Part shown: positions 8,604 to 17,794 of the stretch, in pieces | Position numbering within the stretch: the stretch's first letter is position 1 | Layout: each line of letters begins with the position of its first letter | Assembly: GCF_036108815.1 (NCBI RefSeq) | Contig: NZ_CP107985.1 | Span: 3,968,001-4,032,000 of the forward strand | Direction of reading: 5' to 3' | Length of the DNA: 64,000 nt | From: Streptomyces sp. NBC_00353 | GTDB taxonomy: Bacteria; Actinomycetota; Actinomycetes; Streptomycetales; Streptomycetaceae | Made by a program: the position numbers and the translations under genes | The notes under the pieces: generated by a model | The model's input: the letters and a program-made list of their open reading frames with translations, nothing else | Told to the model about the DNA's origin: nothing | The model's database searches: none

Positions 8604-9389
8604 ATGCGTATCGAACTCGCCACCGTCCCCGGTAGCCCCGGGCGCCCCAACGAGGACTGGGCAGCCACCGCGCTTCCCGCCTCCGGCCAGGGCGGGACGC
8701 TGGTCCTGCTCGACGGCGTCACTCCGCCGCAGGGGAACGACGGTTGTGTGCACTCCGTCCCGTGGTTCACCGCTCGACTGGGCGCCTCCCTGGTCGAACT
8801 GTCGGGTTCGCGGCGGGATCTGCCCCTCATGGAGGTCCTCGCCGAGTCCATCCGGCGCACCGCCGACACGCACCGTTCCTCCTGTGACCTTTCTCACGTA
8901 CGTACGCCGCAGGCGACCGTCGTGATGGCGCGCTGGGACGAACACGAGATCGAACACCTGGTGCTCTCCGACTCGGTACTGCTGTTCGAGTCGACGGACG
9001 GCTCGGTACGCGCACTGCTCGACGACCGGCTCGACCGGCTGCCACCGGGCTCCCTGGCCACCGAGGCGATCGCCGACGCACAGGTGCGCAACAAGGAGGG
9101 CGGCTTCTTCACCGCTGCCGCCGACCCCTCGGTGGCGGCCCGCGCGGTGACCGGGCGGACGCCGCGCGCCGAGGTGCGGGCGCTGGCCGCGCTGACGGAC
9201 GGGGCGAGCCGCTGGACCGAGATGTTCCGCGAAGGGGACTGGGCAGCCTGCCTCGGGGTGCTCCACAAGGAGGGCACACAGGGGCTGATCGACCGGGTCA
9301 GGGCGCTGGAGGACGCGGACACGGAACGCACGCATCTGCGGCGCAGCAAGACGCACGACGACGCCACGGCGGCCTACGCGGTGCTGTAG
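8604..9389 (+). CDS. PP2C-like phosphatase-domain protein
   Basis: A 261-residue protein resembling the PP2C/SpoIIE phosphatase fold: an early GRPNEDW (the ED of the first metal-binding motif), VLLDGVTPP (DG motif), ALTDGASRW and a final KTHDDATAAYAVL, where PP2C enzymes have a conserved DD. It would remove phosphate from Ser/Thr residues in the cytoplasm. Some metal-binding Gly/Asp positions look atypical, so activity is not certain. The ATG at 8604 was chosen because family similarity begins there and the upstream 40 codons look non-coding. Its ribosome site is weak. It stands alone, divergent from cvnA. Confidence 0.7.
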   Translation: MRIELATVPGSPGRPNEDWAATALPASGQGGTLVLLDGVTPPQGNDGCVHSVPWFTARLGASLVELSGSRRDLPLMEVLAESIRRTADTHRSSCDLSHVRTPQATVVMARWDEHEIEHLVLSDSVLLFESTDGSVRALLDDRLDRLPPGSLATEAIADAQVRNKEGGFFTAAADPSVAARAVTGRTPRAEVRALAALTDGASRWTEMFREGDWAACLGVLHKEGTQGLIDRVRALEDADTERTHLRRSKTHDDATAAYAVL

Positions 9390-9522
9390 GTCACCCGGGT
9401 ACACGGTCGGCCGGGAGCGCGGAGGGTACTCCCGAGTGGACGGTTTCCACAGGGCGGAGGTCCGGGAGCGCCCGGGAATGCCGGGCCGGTCCAGGCGCCG
9501 GCCGGGTCGAGCCCGGCTCCCT

Positions 9523-10020
9523 TCATTCCTCCGCGCGGGTGTTCAAGTGGTGCAGCAACCGGGCCAGTTCCGCCACCTCGGCCCGGTCCCAGTCGGCGAG
9601 CTTGCGTACGTACCGCTCACGGCGGGCGTCGCGGACGCTGCGGTAACGCGCGAGTCCCTCGTCGGTGAGATGGACGAGGAAGGCCCGCCCGTCGGCCGGA
9701 TCGGGCTCGCGCGCCACCAGTCCGAGGTCCTCCAGGGCGCGCAGTTGACGGCTCATGGTCGCCTTGCCGACCCCGAAGTACGCCGCGAGATCGGTGGCCC
9801 GCTGCTGCCCCGCCGACTCCAGCTGCACGAGGAGTCCGTACGCCGCGGACTCCAGTTCGGGGTGGACCTCGCGCGCCATTTCGCCGGAGCTCGACCGCGC
9901 CCGGCGCAGGAACACGGCCAACTCCCGCTCCAGCGCCAGGAATACGTGGTCCACACCAGTCGCCCCGGTCGCGCCGGGTTCACTGCCGCTTTCGCTCCCG
10001 TGCACGTCAACACCCCTCAT
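9523..10020 (-). CDS. MarR-family transcriptional regulator
   Basis: A 165-residue MarR winged-helix protein: alpha-helical N-terminus, HTH in RATDLAAYFGVGKATMSRQLRALEDLGLVAREPDPADGRAFLVHLTDEG (wing with the DPADGR signature), and a C-terminal dimerisation helix. MarR proteins are dimeric repressors often relieved by phenolic or oxidising ligands. It is divergent from the secreted lysozyme gene, and the 225-base gap between them is the likely target region. No clear palindrome was identified there. Confidence 0.88.
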   Translation of the reverse strand: MRGVDVHGSESGSEPGATGATGVDHVFLALERELAVFLRRARSSSGEMAREVHPELESAAYGLLVQLESAGQQRATDLAAYFGVGKATMSRQLRALEDLGLVAREPDPADGRAFLVHLTDEGLARYRSVRDARRERYVRKLADWDRAEVAELARLLHHLNTRAEE

Positions 10021-10245
10021 GAGCTTTCCTGCCGCTGAAAGTTTCTTTCACTGCTGGTCATCGCCGCAGCTCCGCCAGTATTTCGCAGGCGTAGACCAAC
10101 GGCACCGCCCAGGCCCCCTTCCGCCGCGCGGGTCTACGTGCGTAGCGTCACTCCTGACATGTCCACACCATTACATGTCACAGGGGTGCGCCGAGCCGCT
10201 CCCCTGGGTCGGCAGATCCCCCCACCGAGACCTCGGAGGCACGCA

Positions 10246-11094
10246 ATGCCCGTGCACAGATCCGGATCCGGAACGACCCGCCGCTCGCGCTTGGCGGCGA
10301 TGGGAACTCTTCTCGCAGCACTCTCGCTTCTGCTCACCCTGCCCGGCGCGGCCACCGCGGCCGACTCCCCCACCGCCACCACCACACCCGCACGCGGGTC
10401 GGCCACGATGGGCATGGGTGTCGTCGCCCATGACGGCCAGGGCGGCCTGCCGCGTGACACGCGCGCCGTGCAGACCGAAGGCGTGGACGTCAGCAGCCAC
10501 CAGGGCAACGTCGACTGGGCGACCCTCTGGAACAGCGGTGTCCGGTGGGCCTACACCAAGGCCACCGAAGGCACCTACTACACGAACCCCTACTTCGCCC
10601 AGCAGTACAACGGCTCGTACAACGTCGGCATGATCCGGGGCGCGTACCACTTCGCCACCCCGGACACCACGAGCGGCGCGACCCAGGCGAACTACTTCGT
10701 GGACCACGGGGGCGGCTGGTCGCCGGACGGCAAGACCCTGCCCGGCGTCCTCGACATCGAGTGGAACCCGTACGGCGACCAGTGCTACGGCAAGACCGCG
10801 GCCGCCATGGTCTCCTGGATCCGCGACTTCGTGAACACGTACAAGTCACGCACCGGCCGCGACGCGGTCATCTACACCGCGACCAGCTGGTGGCAGGCCT
10901 GCACCGGCAACAACGCGGGCTTCGCCACCACCAACCCGCTCTGGGTGGCCCGCTACAACACCACCGTCGGTGAACTCCCGGCCGGCTGGAGCTACTACAC
11001 CATCTGGCAGTACACGTCGTCCGGCCCGTACGTCGGCGACCACAACCACTTCAACGGCGCCCTCGACCGCGTACAGGCACTCGCCAACGGCTGA
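10246..11094 (+). CDS. Secreted GH25 lysozyme (N,O-diacetylmuramidase type)
   Basis: A 282-residue glycoside hydrolase family 25 muramidase. The ATG at 10246 has CGGAGG upstream and gives a proper signal peptide (basic RRSRLAAMG, hydrophobic LLAALSLLLTLPGAATA). Upstream in-frame starts would add 36 residues before the signal. The barrel shows GVDVSSHQGNVDW at the start, KATEGTYYTNPYFAQQY, and LDIEWNPYG, where the DxE pair is the catalytic acid motif, ending in WQYTSSGPYVGDHNHFNGAL. It hydrolyses beta-1,4 bonds between MurNAc and GlcNAc outside the cell, with no separate wall-binding domain. Confidence 0.92.
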   Translation: MPVHRSGSGTTRRSRLAAMGTLLAALSLLLTLPGAATAADSPTATTTPARGSATMGMGVVAHDGQGGLPRDTRAVQTEGVDVSSHQGNVDWATLWNSGVRWAYTKATEGTYYTNPYFAQQYNGSYNVGMIRGAYHFATPDTTSGATQANYFVDHGGGWSPDGKTLPGVLDIEWNPYGDQCYGKTAAAMVSWIRDFVNTYKSRTGRDAVIYTATSWWQACTGNNAGFATTNPLWVARYNTTVGELPAGWSYYTIWQYTSSGPYVGDHNHFNGALDRVQALANG

Positions 11095-11105
11095 GTCCCG
11101 CCCCG

Positions 11106-11142
11106 CCGGGCCCCGGTGACGCACCCCGTCACCGGGGCCCGG
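11106..11142 (+). terminator. Strong hairpin after the GH25 gene
   Basis: Perfect 16-bp stem CCGGGCCCCGGTGACG / CGTCACCGGGGCCCGG with a 5-nt loop, 11 bases after the stop codon. Confidence 0.75.
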
Positions 11143-11205
11143 ACCGCCCCTGGGCACGGCCCGCGACCGGCTGCCCGGAAATCGCGGATACCGGGGATAC
11201 GCGGA

Positions 11206-11240
11206 ACGGCCCGCACCGCCCTCTCGGGGGTGCGGGCCGT
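11206..11240 (-). terminator. Hairpin after lon
   Basis: Perfect 12-bp stem ACGGCCCGCACC / GGTGCGGGCCGT with an 11-nt loop, 46 bases downstream of the lon stop codon on the minus strand. Confidence 0.65.
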
Positions 11241-11285
11241 CCGACCGGCCGCGCACGTCATGCCACGCCCGTCACGCCATGGCGC

Positions 11286-13706
11286 TCACGCCGCGGCCGG
11301 GATCCTCTCCTCCACCCTGGCCGAAGCCGGGGCGAGAGCGATCTCCAGCACCTGACGGACATCCGTCACCGGGTGGACCTCCAACTTGTCGAGGACCTCG
11401 GCCGGGACGTCGTCCAGATCGGCCTCGTTCCGCTTCGGGATCACCACGGTGGTGATCCCGGCGCGGTGAGCGGCCAGCAGCTTCTGCTTCAGGCCGCCGA
11501 TCGGCAGCACCCGTCCGGTCAGCGACACCTCGCCGGTCATCGCCACATCCGTACGGACCAGCCGCCCGGAGAGCAGCGAGGCCAGTGCCGTCGTCATCGT
11601 GATACCGGCACTGGGGCCGTCCTTGGGGACCGCGCCCGCCGGGAAGTGGATGTGCGCTCCCCGGTCCTTGAGATCGGCGACCGGCAGTTCCAGTTCGGCG
11701 CCGTGCGACCGCAGGAAGCTGAGCGCGATCTGCGCGGACTCCTTCATGACGTCGCCGAGCTGGCCGGTCAGGGTGAGTCCCGCAGCACCCGTCTCCGGAT
11801 CCGCCAGCGACGCCTCGACGAACAGCACGTCTCCGCCGGCGCCGGTCACCGCGAGTCCGGTCGCCACGCCCGGCACCGCGGTGCGGCGCTCGGCCGGGTC
11901 CTGGGCGGACTCGGGAACGTGGTGCGGCCGTCCGACGAGACCCCGCAGGTCCTCGTCGGTGACGGTGAACGGGAGCTCCCGGTCGCCCAGCTCGTGCTGG
12001 GCCGCGACCTTGCGGAGCAGCCGGGCGACGGCCCGCTCGAGGTTGCGTACGCCCGCCTCGCGGGTGTATTCGCCGGCCAGCTTGCGCAGCGCCGACTCGT
12101 CGAGGGTCACCTCGTCCTTCTCCAGACCGGCCCGCTCCAGCTGGCGCGGCAGCAGGTGGTCCCGGGCGATGACGACCTTCTCGTCCTCGGTGTAGCCGTC
12201 GAGCCTGACCAGCTCCATGCGGTCGAGCAGCGCCTCCGGAATGGCTTCCAGGACATTGGCGGTGGCCAGGAAGACCACGTCGCTGAGGTCGAGCTCGACC
12301 TCCAGGTAGTGGTCACGGAAGGTGTGGTTCTGCGCCGGGTCGAGCACTTCGAGGAGCGCCGCGGCCGGGTCACCGCGGAAGTCGGAGCCGACCTTGTCGA
12401 TCTCGTCGAGCAGGACGACCGGGTTCATGGAACCGGCCTCCTTGACAGCGCGGACGATGCGTCCGGGAAGCGCACCGACATACGTACGCCGATGGCCGCG
12501 GATCTCCGCCTCGTCCCGCACACCGCCGAGCGCGACACGGACGAACTTGCGCCCCATGGCGTGCGCGACGCTCTCGCCGAGGGACGTCTTGCCGACGCCG
12601 GGAGGCCCGACGAGGGCCAGCACCGCACCACCGCGGCGCCCGCCGACGACCCCGAGACCGCGGTCGGCACGGCGCTTGCGCACGGCGAGGTACTCGGTGA
12701 TCCGCTCCTTCACGTCCTCCAGGCCCGCGTGCTCGGCATCGAGGATCTCCTTGGCGGCGCGGATGTCGTACGCGTCCTCGGTGCGCTCGTTCCACGGCAG
12801 TTCGAGGACGGTGTCCAGCCAGGTGCGGATCCAGGAACCCTCGGGGCTCTGGTCGGAGGAGCGCTCCAGCTTGTCGACCTCCTTGAGCGCGGCCTCACGG
12901 ACGTGCTCGGGAAGATCGGCGGCTTCGACGCGTGCCCGGTAGTCGTCGGACTCGTCCTCCGGGTCACCGTTGAGCTCGGACAGCTCCTTGCGTACGGCTT
13001 CGAGCTGGCGCCGCAGCAGGAACTCGCGCTGCTGCTTGTCGACACCCTCCTGGACATCCTTCGCGATGGACTCGGCGACGTCCTGTTCGGCGAGGTGCTC
13101 GCCGAGCCACTGGATGGCGAGCTTCAGCCGGGCGACCGCGTCGGCGGTCTCCAGGAGCTGCACCTTCTGGGTGGTCGTGAGGAAGGGTGAGTAACCGGAA
13201 TTGTCGGCGAGGGCCGAGATGTCGTCGATCTGCTGGACCCGGTCCACCACCTGCCAGGCACCGCGCTTCTTCAGCCAGCTGGTGGCCAGGGCCTTGTACT
13301 CCTTGACCAGCTCGGCGGCGACACCGGGAAGCGGCTCGGGGACGGACACGTCCACGCGTGTCCCCTCCACCCAGAGCGCGGCCCCGGGTCCGGTGGTCCC
13401 GGCGCCGATCCTCACCCGGTCACGGCCGCGGATGAGCGCACCGGGGTCGCCGTCGGAGAGCCGGCCGACCTGCTCGACGGTACCGAGCACACCCGTTCCG
13501 GTGTACGTCCCGTCGATCCGCGGCACGAGCAGCACCTCGGGCTTGCCGCCACCCGGCCGGACGGCTGCCTGCGCGGCCTCCACGGCGGCGCGCACATCGG
13601 TGTCGGACAGGTCGAGAGGAACCACCATTCCGGGCAGCACGACCTCGTCGTCGAGCGGCAGCACAGGCAGGGTCAGCGGAGTGACCGCGTTGGGCTCATT
13701 AGCCAT
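11286..13706 (-). CDS. lon: ATP-dependent protease Lon (class A)
   Basis: An 806-residue cytoplasmic AAA+ serine protease that degrades damaged and regulatory proteins. In order: the LonN substrate domain (1-210), a coiled-coil (212-300), the AAA+ module with P-loop GPPGVGKT at 367-374 and Walker B VVLLDEIDK, and the protease domain with the Ser-Lys dyad (KDGPSAG, Ser699, and GGLKQK, Lys742). The ATG at 13706 was chosen over an in-frame start 21 bases upstream because AAGGGGAG lies directly in front of it. The promoter region carries a perfect HAIR repeat, so HspR heat-shock repression is expected, as known for lon in Streptomyces. Confidence 0.96.
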   Translation of the reverse strand: MANEPNAVTPLTLPVLPLDDEVVLPGMVVPLDLSDTDVRAAVEAAQAAVRPGGGKPEVLLVPRIDGTYTGTGVLGTVEQVGRLSDGDPGALIRGRDRVRIGAGTTGPGAALWVEGTRVDVSVPEPLPGVAAELVKEYKALATSWLKKRGAWQVVDRVQQIDDISALADNSGYSPFLTTTQKVQLLETADAVARLKLAIQWLGEHLAEQDVAESIAKDVQEGVDKQQREFLLRRQLEAVRKELSELNGDPEDESDDYRARVEAADLPEHVREAALKEVDKLERSSDQSPEGSWIRTWLDTVLELPWNERTEDAYDIRAAKEILDAEHAGLEDVKERITEYLAVRKRRADRGLGVVGGRRGGAVLALVGPPGVGKTSLGESVAHAMGRKFVRVALGGVRDEAEIRGHRRTYVGALPGRIVRAVKEAGSMNPVVLLDEIDKVGSDFRGDPAAALLEVLDPAQNHTFRDHYLEVELDLSDVVFLATANVLEAIPEALLDRMELVRLDGYTEDEKVVIARDHLLPRQLERAGLEKDEVTLDESALRKLAGEYTREAGVRNLERAVARLLRKVAAQHELGDRELPFTVTDEDLRGLVGRPHHVPESAQDPAERRTAVPGVATGLAVTGAGGDVLFVEASLADPETGAAGLTLTGQLGDVMKESAQIALSFLRSHGAELELPVADLKDRGAHIHFPAGAVPKDGPSAGITMTTALASLLSGRLVRTDVAMTGEVSLTGRVLPIGGLKQKLLAAHRAGITTVVIPKRNEADLDDVPAEVLDKLEVHPVTDVRQVLEIALAPASARVEERIPAAA

Positions 13707-13728
13707 GATCTCCCCTTCGGCATTCAAG

Positions 13729-13747
13729 TTGAGCTATGCAGGCTCAA
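13729..13747 (-). promoter_or_regulatory. HAIR inverted repeat (HspR operator) of lon
   Basis: TTGAGC-N7-GCTCAA is a perfect inverted repeat 22 bases upstream of the lon start. It matches the spacing and core of HAIR (CTTGAGT-N7-ACTCAAG), the binding site of the heat-shock repressor HspR that controls dnaK, clpB and lon in streptomycetes. Confidence 0.8.
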
Positions 13748-13868
13748 TGCTCCTGAGCGACATAATGTTCCCGCGGCTGCGTTCGCTCTCAGCGATCTTC
13801 CTGGTGCCTCGCCCGCCACCTGCGAAATCCGTTCGCGACTGCCTTGCGCACGGTGGGAGAGTGCCCGC

Positions 13869-14342
13869 ATGGGTGACACACGCGGGGGCGACAGGGGCCT
13901 GGCCGAGGACGGGACGATCAGACGTGAAGGCTCGCTGAGCCGCGTACCGGCAACGTTCGCCCCCGTGGTCGAGGCGGCCCGCTCCCGGATCACCGATGCG
14001 TTCGACGCCGCGCAATGGCACAGCGCCTACCTCTACCGCAGCATCCCGCGGGTCACGGCCATTCCCGGCGTCTCCGACCTGGACCTGCTGCCCGCCCTGC
14101 ACGCCGAACCGACCGAGTCCGACCAGGCCGCCGCCCGGCCGTCGACGCCGCTCTCGACGCCTCGTTCGGCCCGCGACATGGAGGAGGCCGCGGAGATCTT
14201 CGGCCGGTACCGCCCGGAGCGAATCGGTGAACGGCGTCCCGATGACGACGGCAGCAGTAGCAGCGGGGGCGCAGCACCGCGTACCTCTGCCGCACAATCC
14301 CGTCCGCACCGCGCAGGGCACCTGCCGCAGATGAACCGGTGA
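13869..14342 (+). pseudogene. Decayed nucleotidyltransferase-domain gene
   Basis: The frame opens with LSRVPATFAPVVEAARSRITDAFDAAQWHSAYLYRSIPRVTAIPGVSDLDLLPALHAEPT, which resembles Streptomyces nucleotidyltransferase-domain proteins (remembered form YLYGSIPRGTA..G.SDLDLL). Here both glycines of the GSxxxG motif are replaced (R and V). After residue 90 the similarity leaves this frame: AVDAALDASFG continues in the +2-shifted frame around 14138-14180, and the rest of the domain is missing. The downstream part is low-complexity. I read this as a frameshifted and truncated remnant rather than a working gene. Confidence 0.55.
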
Positions 14343-14382
14343 GGCACCGCCGTCCGATACCGGTAGAGGGGACGTGAGGCTG

Positions 14383-14540
14383 ATGCACCCCTCGGGGGAG
14401 AACGGGACCGGCGATGACGACGCGCTGCTGCGCGCCGTCGCACATGCGGATGCGGCGGCTCTCGCCACGCTCTACGGCCGGCATGCCGACCGACGCTTCG
14501 CCCGGCTGAGCCGCCGGTGCGCGCACGTACGCGGCCGGCC
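14383..14540 (+). pseudogene. Remnant of an ECF sigma factor region 2
   Basis: The frame encodes MHPSGENG followed by DDDALLRAVAHADAAALATLYGRHADRRFARLSRRCAHV, which resembles the N-terminal region 2.1-2.2 of Streptomyces ECF sigma factors (DxALLRAVADADPAALxxLYDRHAxWLxARLSRRC). The similarity stops at about 14530, with no region 2.4 or region 4. The frame then runs on, without a stop, into the downstream methyltransferase-like gene, which is why it appears as one long frame. It is probably the 5' end of a gene destroyed by an internal deletion. Confidence 0.5.
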
Positions 14541-14737
14541 GCGGTCCGTCCCTCCCGCAGACCGTCTCGGACGGCTGCTTCCTGGTCTCGATCGCCCTGG
14601 CCGGTTTCGTCGTCGGCCGACTGCCCCCGTGGCGGCTGACCGCACCGGTTCCGGCGTTCTGCACGTACGTCGGGGCGGCGCTCCTGGCCGGGGCGGCGCT
14701 CCTGGTGGTGCGCGGCGCACGGCCGGAGCCCCGGTGA
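14525..14737 (+). pseudogene. Remnant of a membrane protein C-terminus
   Basis: In the frame shifted by one base from the sigma remnant, TVSDGCFLVSIALAGFVVGRLPP and PVPAFCTYVGAALLAGAALLVVRG form two membrane helices and end at a TGA at 14735-14737. There is no start codon or ribosome site for this fragment, so it looks like the 3' end of a permease or membrane protein joined to the sigma remnant by deletion. Confidence 0.4.
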
Positions 14738-14847
14738 CCACACCTTTCGACTCCTCGCGCCCCACCCGGATCCACCGATTCCGGCCCCGCCCGCGCCGTC
14801 CGACGAGGATGGTGGAATCCATCCGCCGCCTACCGGAGACCGAGGAC

Positions 14848-15540
14848 ATGCCGACCGCCGACCGCCGCACCGCTCACAGCTCCGTCACACTCGACCGCCG
14901 CGAGGGACCGTACGGGGAGGTCGTCCTGCGGGAGCGGGGGGACGACTTCGAGATCATCGCCAACGGGTGCTTTCTGATGGACACCGCGGACGGGCGCTCC
15001 GAACGGCTGTTGATCGATGCCGCACTCGCCGCACTGCCCGCCGGGCGGACGGATCCGGCAGTGCTCGTCGGAGGGCTCGGGGTCGGCTTCTCGCTGGCGC
15101 ACGCCGCCGCCGAGCCGCGCTGGGGGCGAATCGCGGTGGTCGAGCGGGAACAGGCGATCATCGACTGGCACCTGGACGGGCCGCTGGATCGGATCTCCGC
15201 TGCGGCGCTCGCCGATCCGCGGACGGCGATCCTGGCGACGGATCTCGTCACTTATCTGCGTACGACTACGGACCGTTACGACGCGTTGTGTCTGGACATC
15301 GACAACGGACCGGACTGGACCGTCACCGAGGACAACGGAAGTCTCTACTCCGCTTCCGGCCTGGCGGACTGCTGGGAACGGCTCAATCCGGGTGGGGTGC
15401 TGGCGGTGTGGTCCGCGCAGCCGTCCGCCGCCTTCGAACAGGCCCTGCAGAATGCCGGATTCAGTGGCGTAAGGACGGAAGAGGTGCATGTTGCCCGAGG
15501 TGTGCCCGACGTGGTTCATCTCGCACTTCGGGACGGCTGA
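14848..15540 (+). CDS. Spermidine-synthase-like (aminopropyltransferase-fold) protein
   Basis: A 230-residue Rossmann-fold protein of the spermidine synthase superfamily. Visible motifs are VLVGGLGVGFSLAHA (SAM-binding glycine loop), IAVVEREQAIIDWH (acidic residue binding the ribose), DRYDALCLDIDNGPDW (the loop corresponding to the catalytic Asp region) and LNPGGVLAVWSAQPS. Whether it makes polyamines is unclear because many actinobacterial members lack the full active site. The ATG at 14848 has GGAG nine bases upstream; an ATG at 14809 is possible. The frame is open further upstream only because it fuses with the sigma remnant. Confidence 0.75.
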   Translation: MPTADRRTAHSSVTLDRREGPYGEVVLRERGDDFEIIANGCFLMDTADGRSERLLIDAALAALPAGRTDPAVLVGGLGVGFSLAHAAAEPRWGRIAVVEREQAIIDWHLDGPLDRISAAALADPRTAILATDLVTYLRTTTDRYDALCLDIDNGPDWTVTEDNGSLYSASGLADCWERLNPGGVLAVWSAQPSAAFEQALQNAGFSGVRTEEVHVARGVPDVVHLALRDG

Positions 15541-15775
15541 GGTTCCCCCGCCGGGTATCCGGGCCCCTGGACGCCCGGGGGCCAAGCGTCACAAGACAGA
15601 CACTCCGCCGCCTGCTTGCGTCCAACCCGTTCCCGTGCCGTTACACCCTGCGTAGCCGGGAACAGTCTGCTGGCTTTACGCTGCTGAGCGGCAAACGGGA
15701 TCACCCACGAAATTCACAAGCGAAGACCGTGCGTCCGGGGGAATGACCCCCGCGAGAACGGGCAGGGGCGGGGCG

Positions 15776-16513
15776 ATGGAACAGACACACACCACCCACA
15801 ACGGTGTCGCGGCCACCCCGGGCGCGCAGCGCCGGGTGCTGGTGGTCGAGGACGACGCGACGATCGTCGACGCCATTTCCGCACGCCTGCGGGCCGAGGG
15901 CTTTCTGGTGCAGACCGCGCTCGACGGCCCCGCGGCCGTCGACGCGGCCGAGGCCTGGCAGCCCGACCTGATGGTGCTCGACATCATGCTTCCGGGCTTC
16001 GACGGCCTGGAGGTCTGCCGCCGGGTTCAGGCCACACGGCCGGTGCCGGTGCTGATGCTGACCGCCCGGGACGACGAGACCGACATGCTCGTCGGCCTCG
16101 GCGTCGGCGCCGACGACTACATGACCAAGCCGTTCTCCATGCGTGAACTGGCGGCCCGGGTGCATGTCCTGCTGCGCCGGGTCGAGCGCGCTGCGCTGGC
16201 CGCGGTGACGCCGCGCAGCGGCATCCTGCGCCTCGGCGAGCTGGAGATCGATCACGCCCAGCGCCGGGTCCGGGTGCGCGCGGAGGACGTCCACCTGACG
16301 CCGACCGAGTTCGACCTGCTGGTCTGCCTGGCGAACACACCGCGCGCGGTGCTCTCCCGGGAGCAGCTGCTCGCGGAGGTCTGGGACTGGGCGGACGCTT
16401 CCGGTACCCGCACCGTCGACAGCCACATCAAGGCGCTGCGCCGGAAGATCGGCGCGGAGCGGATCCGTACCGTGCACGGTGTCGGTTACGCCCTGGAGAC
16501 CCCGGCGCCATGA
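15776..16513 (+). CDS. OmpR-family response regulator
   Basis: A 245-residue two-component regulator. The receiver domain has the acidic pair ED (residues 25-26), phospho-acceptor Asp69 in LMVLDIMLPG, Thr in LTARDD and Lys118 in YMTKPF. The C-terminal winged helix contains VHLTPTEFDLLVCLANTPRAVLSREQLL and RTVDSHIKALRRKIG. The start at 15776 is preceded by AGGGGCGGGG; an in-frame ATG 33 bases earlier is less likely. It overlaps its cognate kinase gene by four bases (ATGA), so they are co-translated. It lies upstream of kgd, but a regulatory link to kgd is not shown. Confidence 0.93.
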   Translation: MEQTHTTHNGVAATPGAQRRVLVVEDDATIVDAISARLRAEGFLVQTALDGPAAVDAAEAWQPDLMVLDIMLPGFDGLEVCRRVQATRPVPVLMLTARDDETDMLVGLGVGADDYMTKPFSMRELAARVHVLLRRVERAALAAVTPRSGILRLGELEIDHAQRRVRVRAEDVHLTPTEFDLLVCLANTPRAVLSREQLLAEVWDWADASGTRTVDSHIKALRRKIGAERIRTVHGVGYALETPAP

Positions 16514-17586
16514 CCCGGCCCGGCTCCGGACTGCGCCCTTTCTCGATCAAGGCCAAGCTGGGCACGCTGGTCGTGGTCTCGGTGTTCATCACGACCGGAC
16601 TGCTGATGGTGGCGGTGCGCACCAGGACCGAGCTGCGGTTCATCACGGTGTTCTCGGTGATCGCGACGCTGCTGATCACCCAGTTCGTGGCGCACGGGCT
16701 GACGGCGCCGCTGGACGAGATGACGAAGGTGGCCCGGTCGATCTCGCACGGCGACTACACCCGACGGGTGCGGGGCGCGGACCGGCGGGACGAGCTCGGC
16801 GATCTGGCCCAGACGATCAACCTCATGGCGGACGATCTGGAGGCCGTGGACCTGCACCGCAAGGAGCTGGTGGCCAATGTCTCGCATGAGCTGCGCACTC
16901 CCATCGCGGCGCTGAGAGCCGTCCTGGAGAACGTCGTGGACGGGGTCTCCGCCGCTGATCCGGAGACCATGCGCACGGCGCTGAAACAGACGGAGCGGCT
17001 CGGCAGGCTGGTGGAGACGCTGCTGGACCTGTCCCGGCTGGACAACGGGGTGGTCACCCTCAAGGCCCGCCGTTTCGAGGTGTGGCCGTATCTCTCGGGC
17101 GTACTGAAGGAAGCGAACCTCGCCGCCTCGCACCGCAGGCTGTCCTCCGGCTCCGGGAACCACACCCGCACGGACGTACATCTGCATCTGGACGTGTCGC
17201 CGCCCGAGCTGACCGCGCACGCGGACGCGGAGCGGCTCCACCAGGTGGTGGCCAATCTGATCGACAACGCGGTCAAGCACAGCCCGCCGCACGGCCGGGT
17301 CACGGTGCGGGCACGGCGCGGCACGCTGCCGGAGTCGCTGGATCTCGAGGTCGTGGACGAGGGTCCGGGCATTCCGGAGTCCGAGCGGCACCGGGTCTTC
17401 GAGCGTTTCAACCGTGGCAAGGTGGCGTCCCCGCACGGTCCGGGCAGTGACGGCGGTACGGGCCTGGGCCTGGCGATCGCCCGTTGGGCCGTGGATCTGC
17501 ACGGCGGTCGCATCGGAGTGGCCGAATCGGCTCGCGGCTGCCGGATCCAGGTCACCCTTCCGGGGATCTCTCAACCACGCAGTTGA
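16510..17586 (+). CDS. Sensor histidine kinase, partner of the upstream regulator
   Basis: A 358-residue kinase. Two closely spaced membrane helices (residues about 17-37 and 44-64) leave only a handful of residues outside, the layout of intramembrane-sensing kinases. HAMP (65-117), HisKA with phospho-acceptor His126 in VANVSHELRTPIAAL, and an ATPase domain with NLIDNAVKHSPP, VDEGPGIPESE and GTGLGLAIARWAVDLHGG follow. It should phosphorylate the response regulator encoded immediately upstream. The signal is unknown. Confidence 0.92.
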   Translation: MTRPGSGLRPFSIKAKLGTLVVVSVFITTGLLMVAVRTRTELRFITVFSVIATLLITQFVAHGLTAPLDEMTKVARSISHGDYTRRVRGADRRDELGDLAQTINLMADDLEAVDLHRKELVANVSHELRTPIAALRAVLENVVDGVSAADPETMRTALKQTERLGRLVETLLDLSRLDNGVVTLKARRFEVWPYLSGVLKEANLAASHRRLSSGSGNHTRTDVHLHLDVSPPELTAHADAERLHQVVANLIDNAVKHSPPHGRVTVRARRGTLPESLDLEVVDEGPGIPESERHRVFERFNRGKVASPHGPGSDGGTGLGLAIARWAVDLHGGRIGVAESARGCRIQVTLPGISQPRS

Positions 17587-17794
17587 CGTAGGGCCCGAAC
17601 CGGAAGGGCACGTTCTACGCGTCGTCCCACGAGGGGATATGGTCCACGTGGCCGTAGCCACGGCCACGCGTACCCGGAGTGAAGCGGAACCACGCTTGTT
17701 TCCCGCCATTTCCAGCACCGAAACCCGCTCTTTGATGTGACTTGCACGACGAAGACCGGCCCGGTCTGCATGGAACGGTCAAGGAGGCGTAGCC

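Noticed and set aside
14374..15540. 388-residue fusion of a sigma-like and spermidine-synthase-like protein
   Set aside because: The first part matches only half of ECF region 2 and then becomes Arg/Pro-rich; a good start with ribosome site lies at 14848, so it is treated as a remnant plus a real gene.
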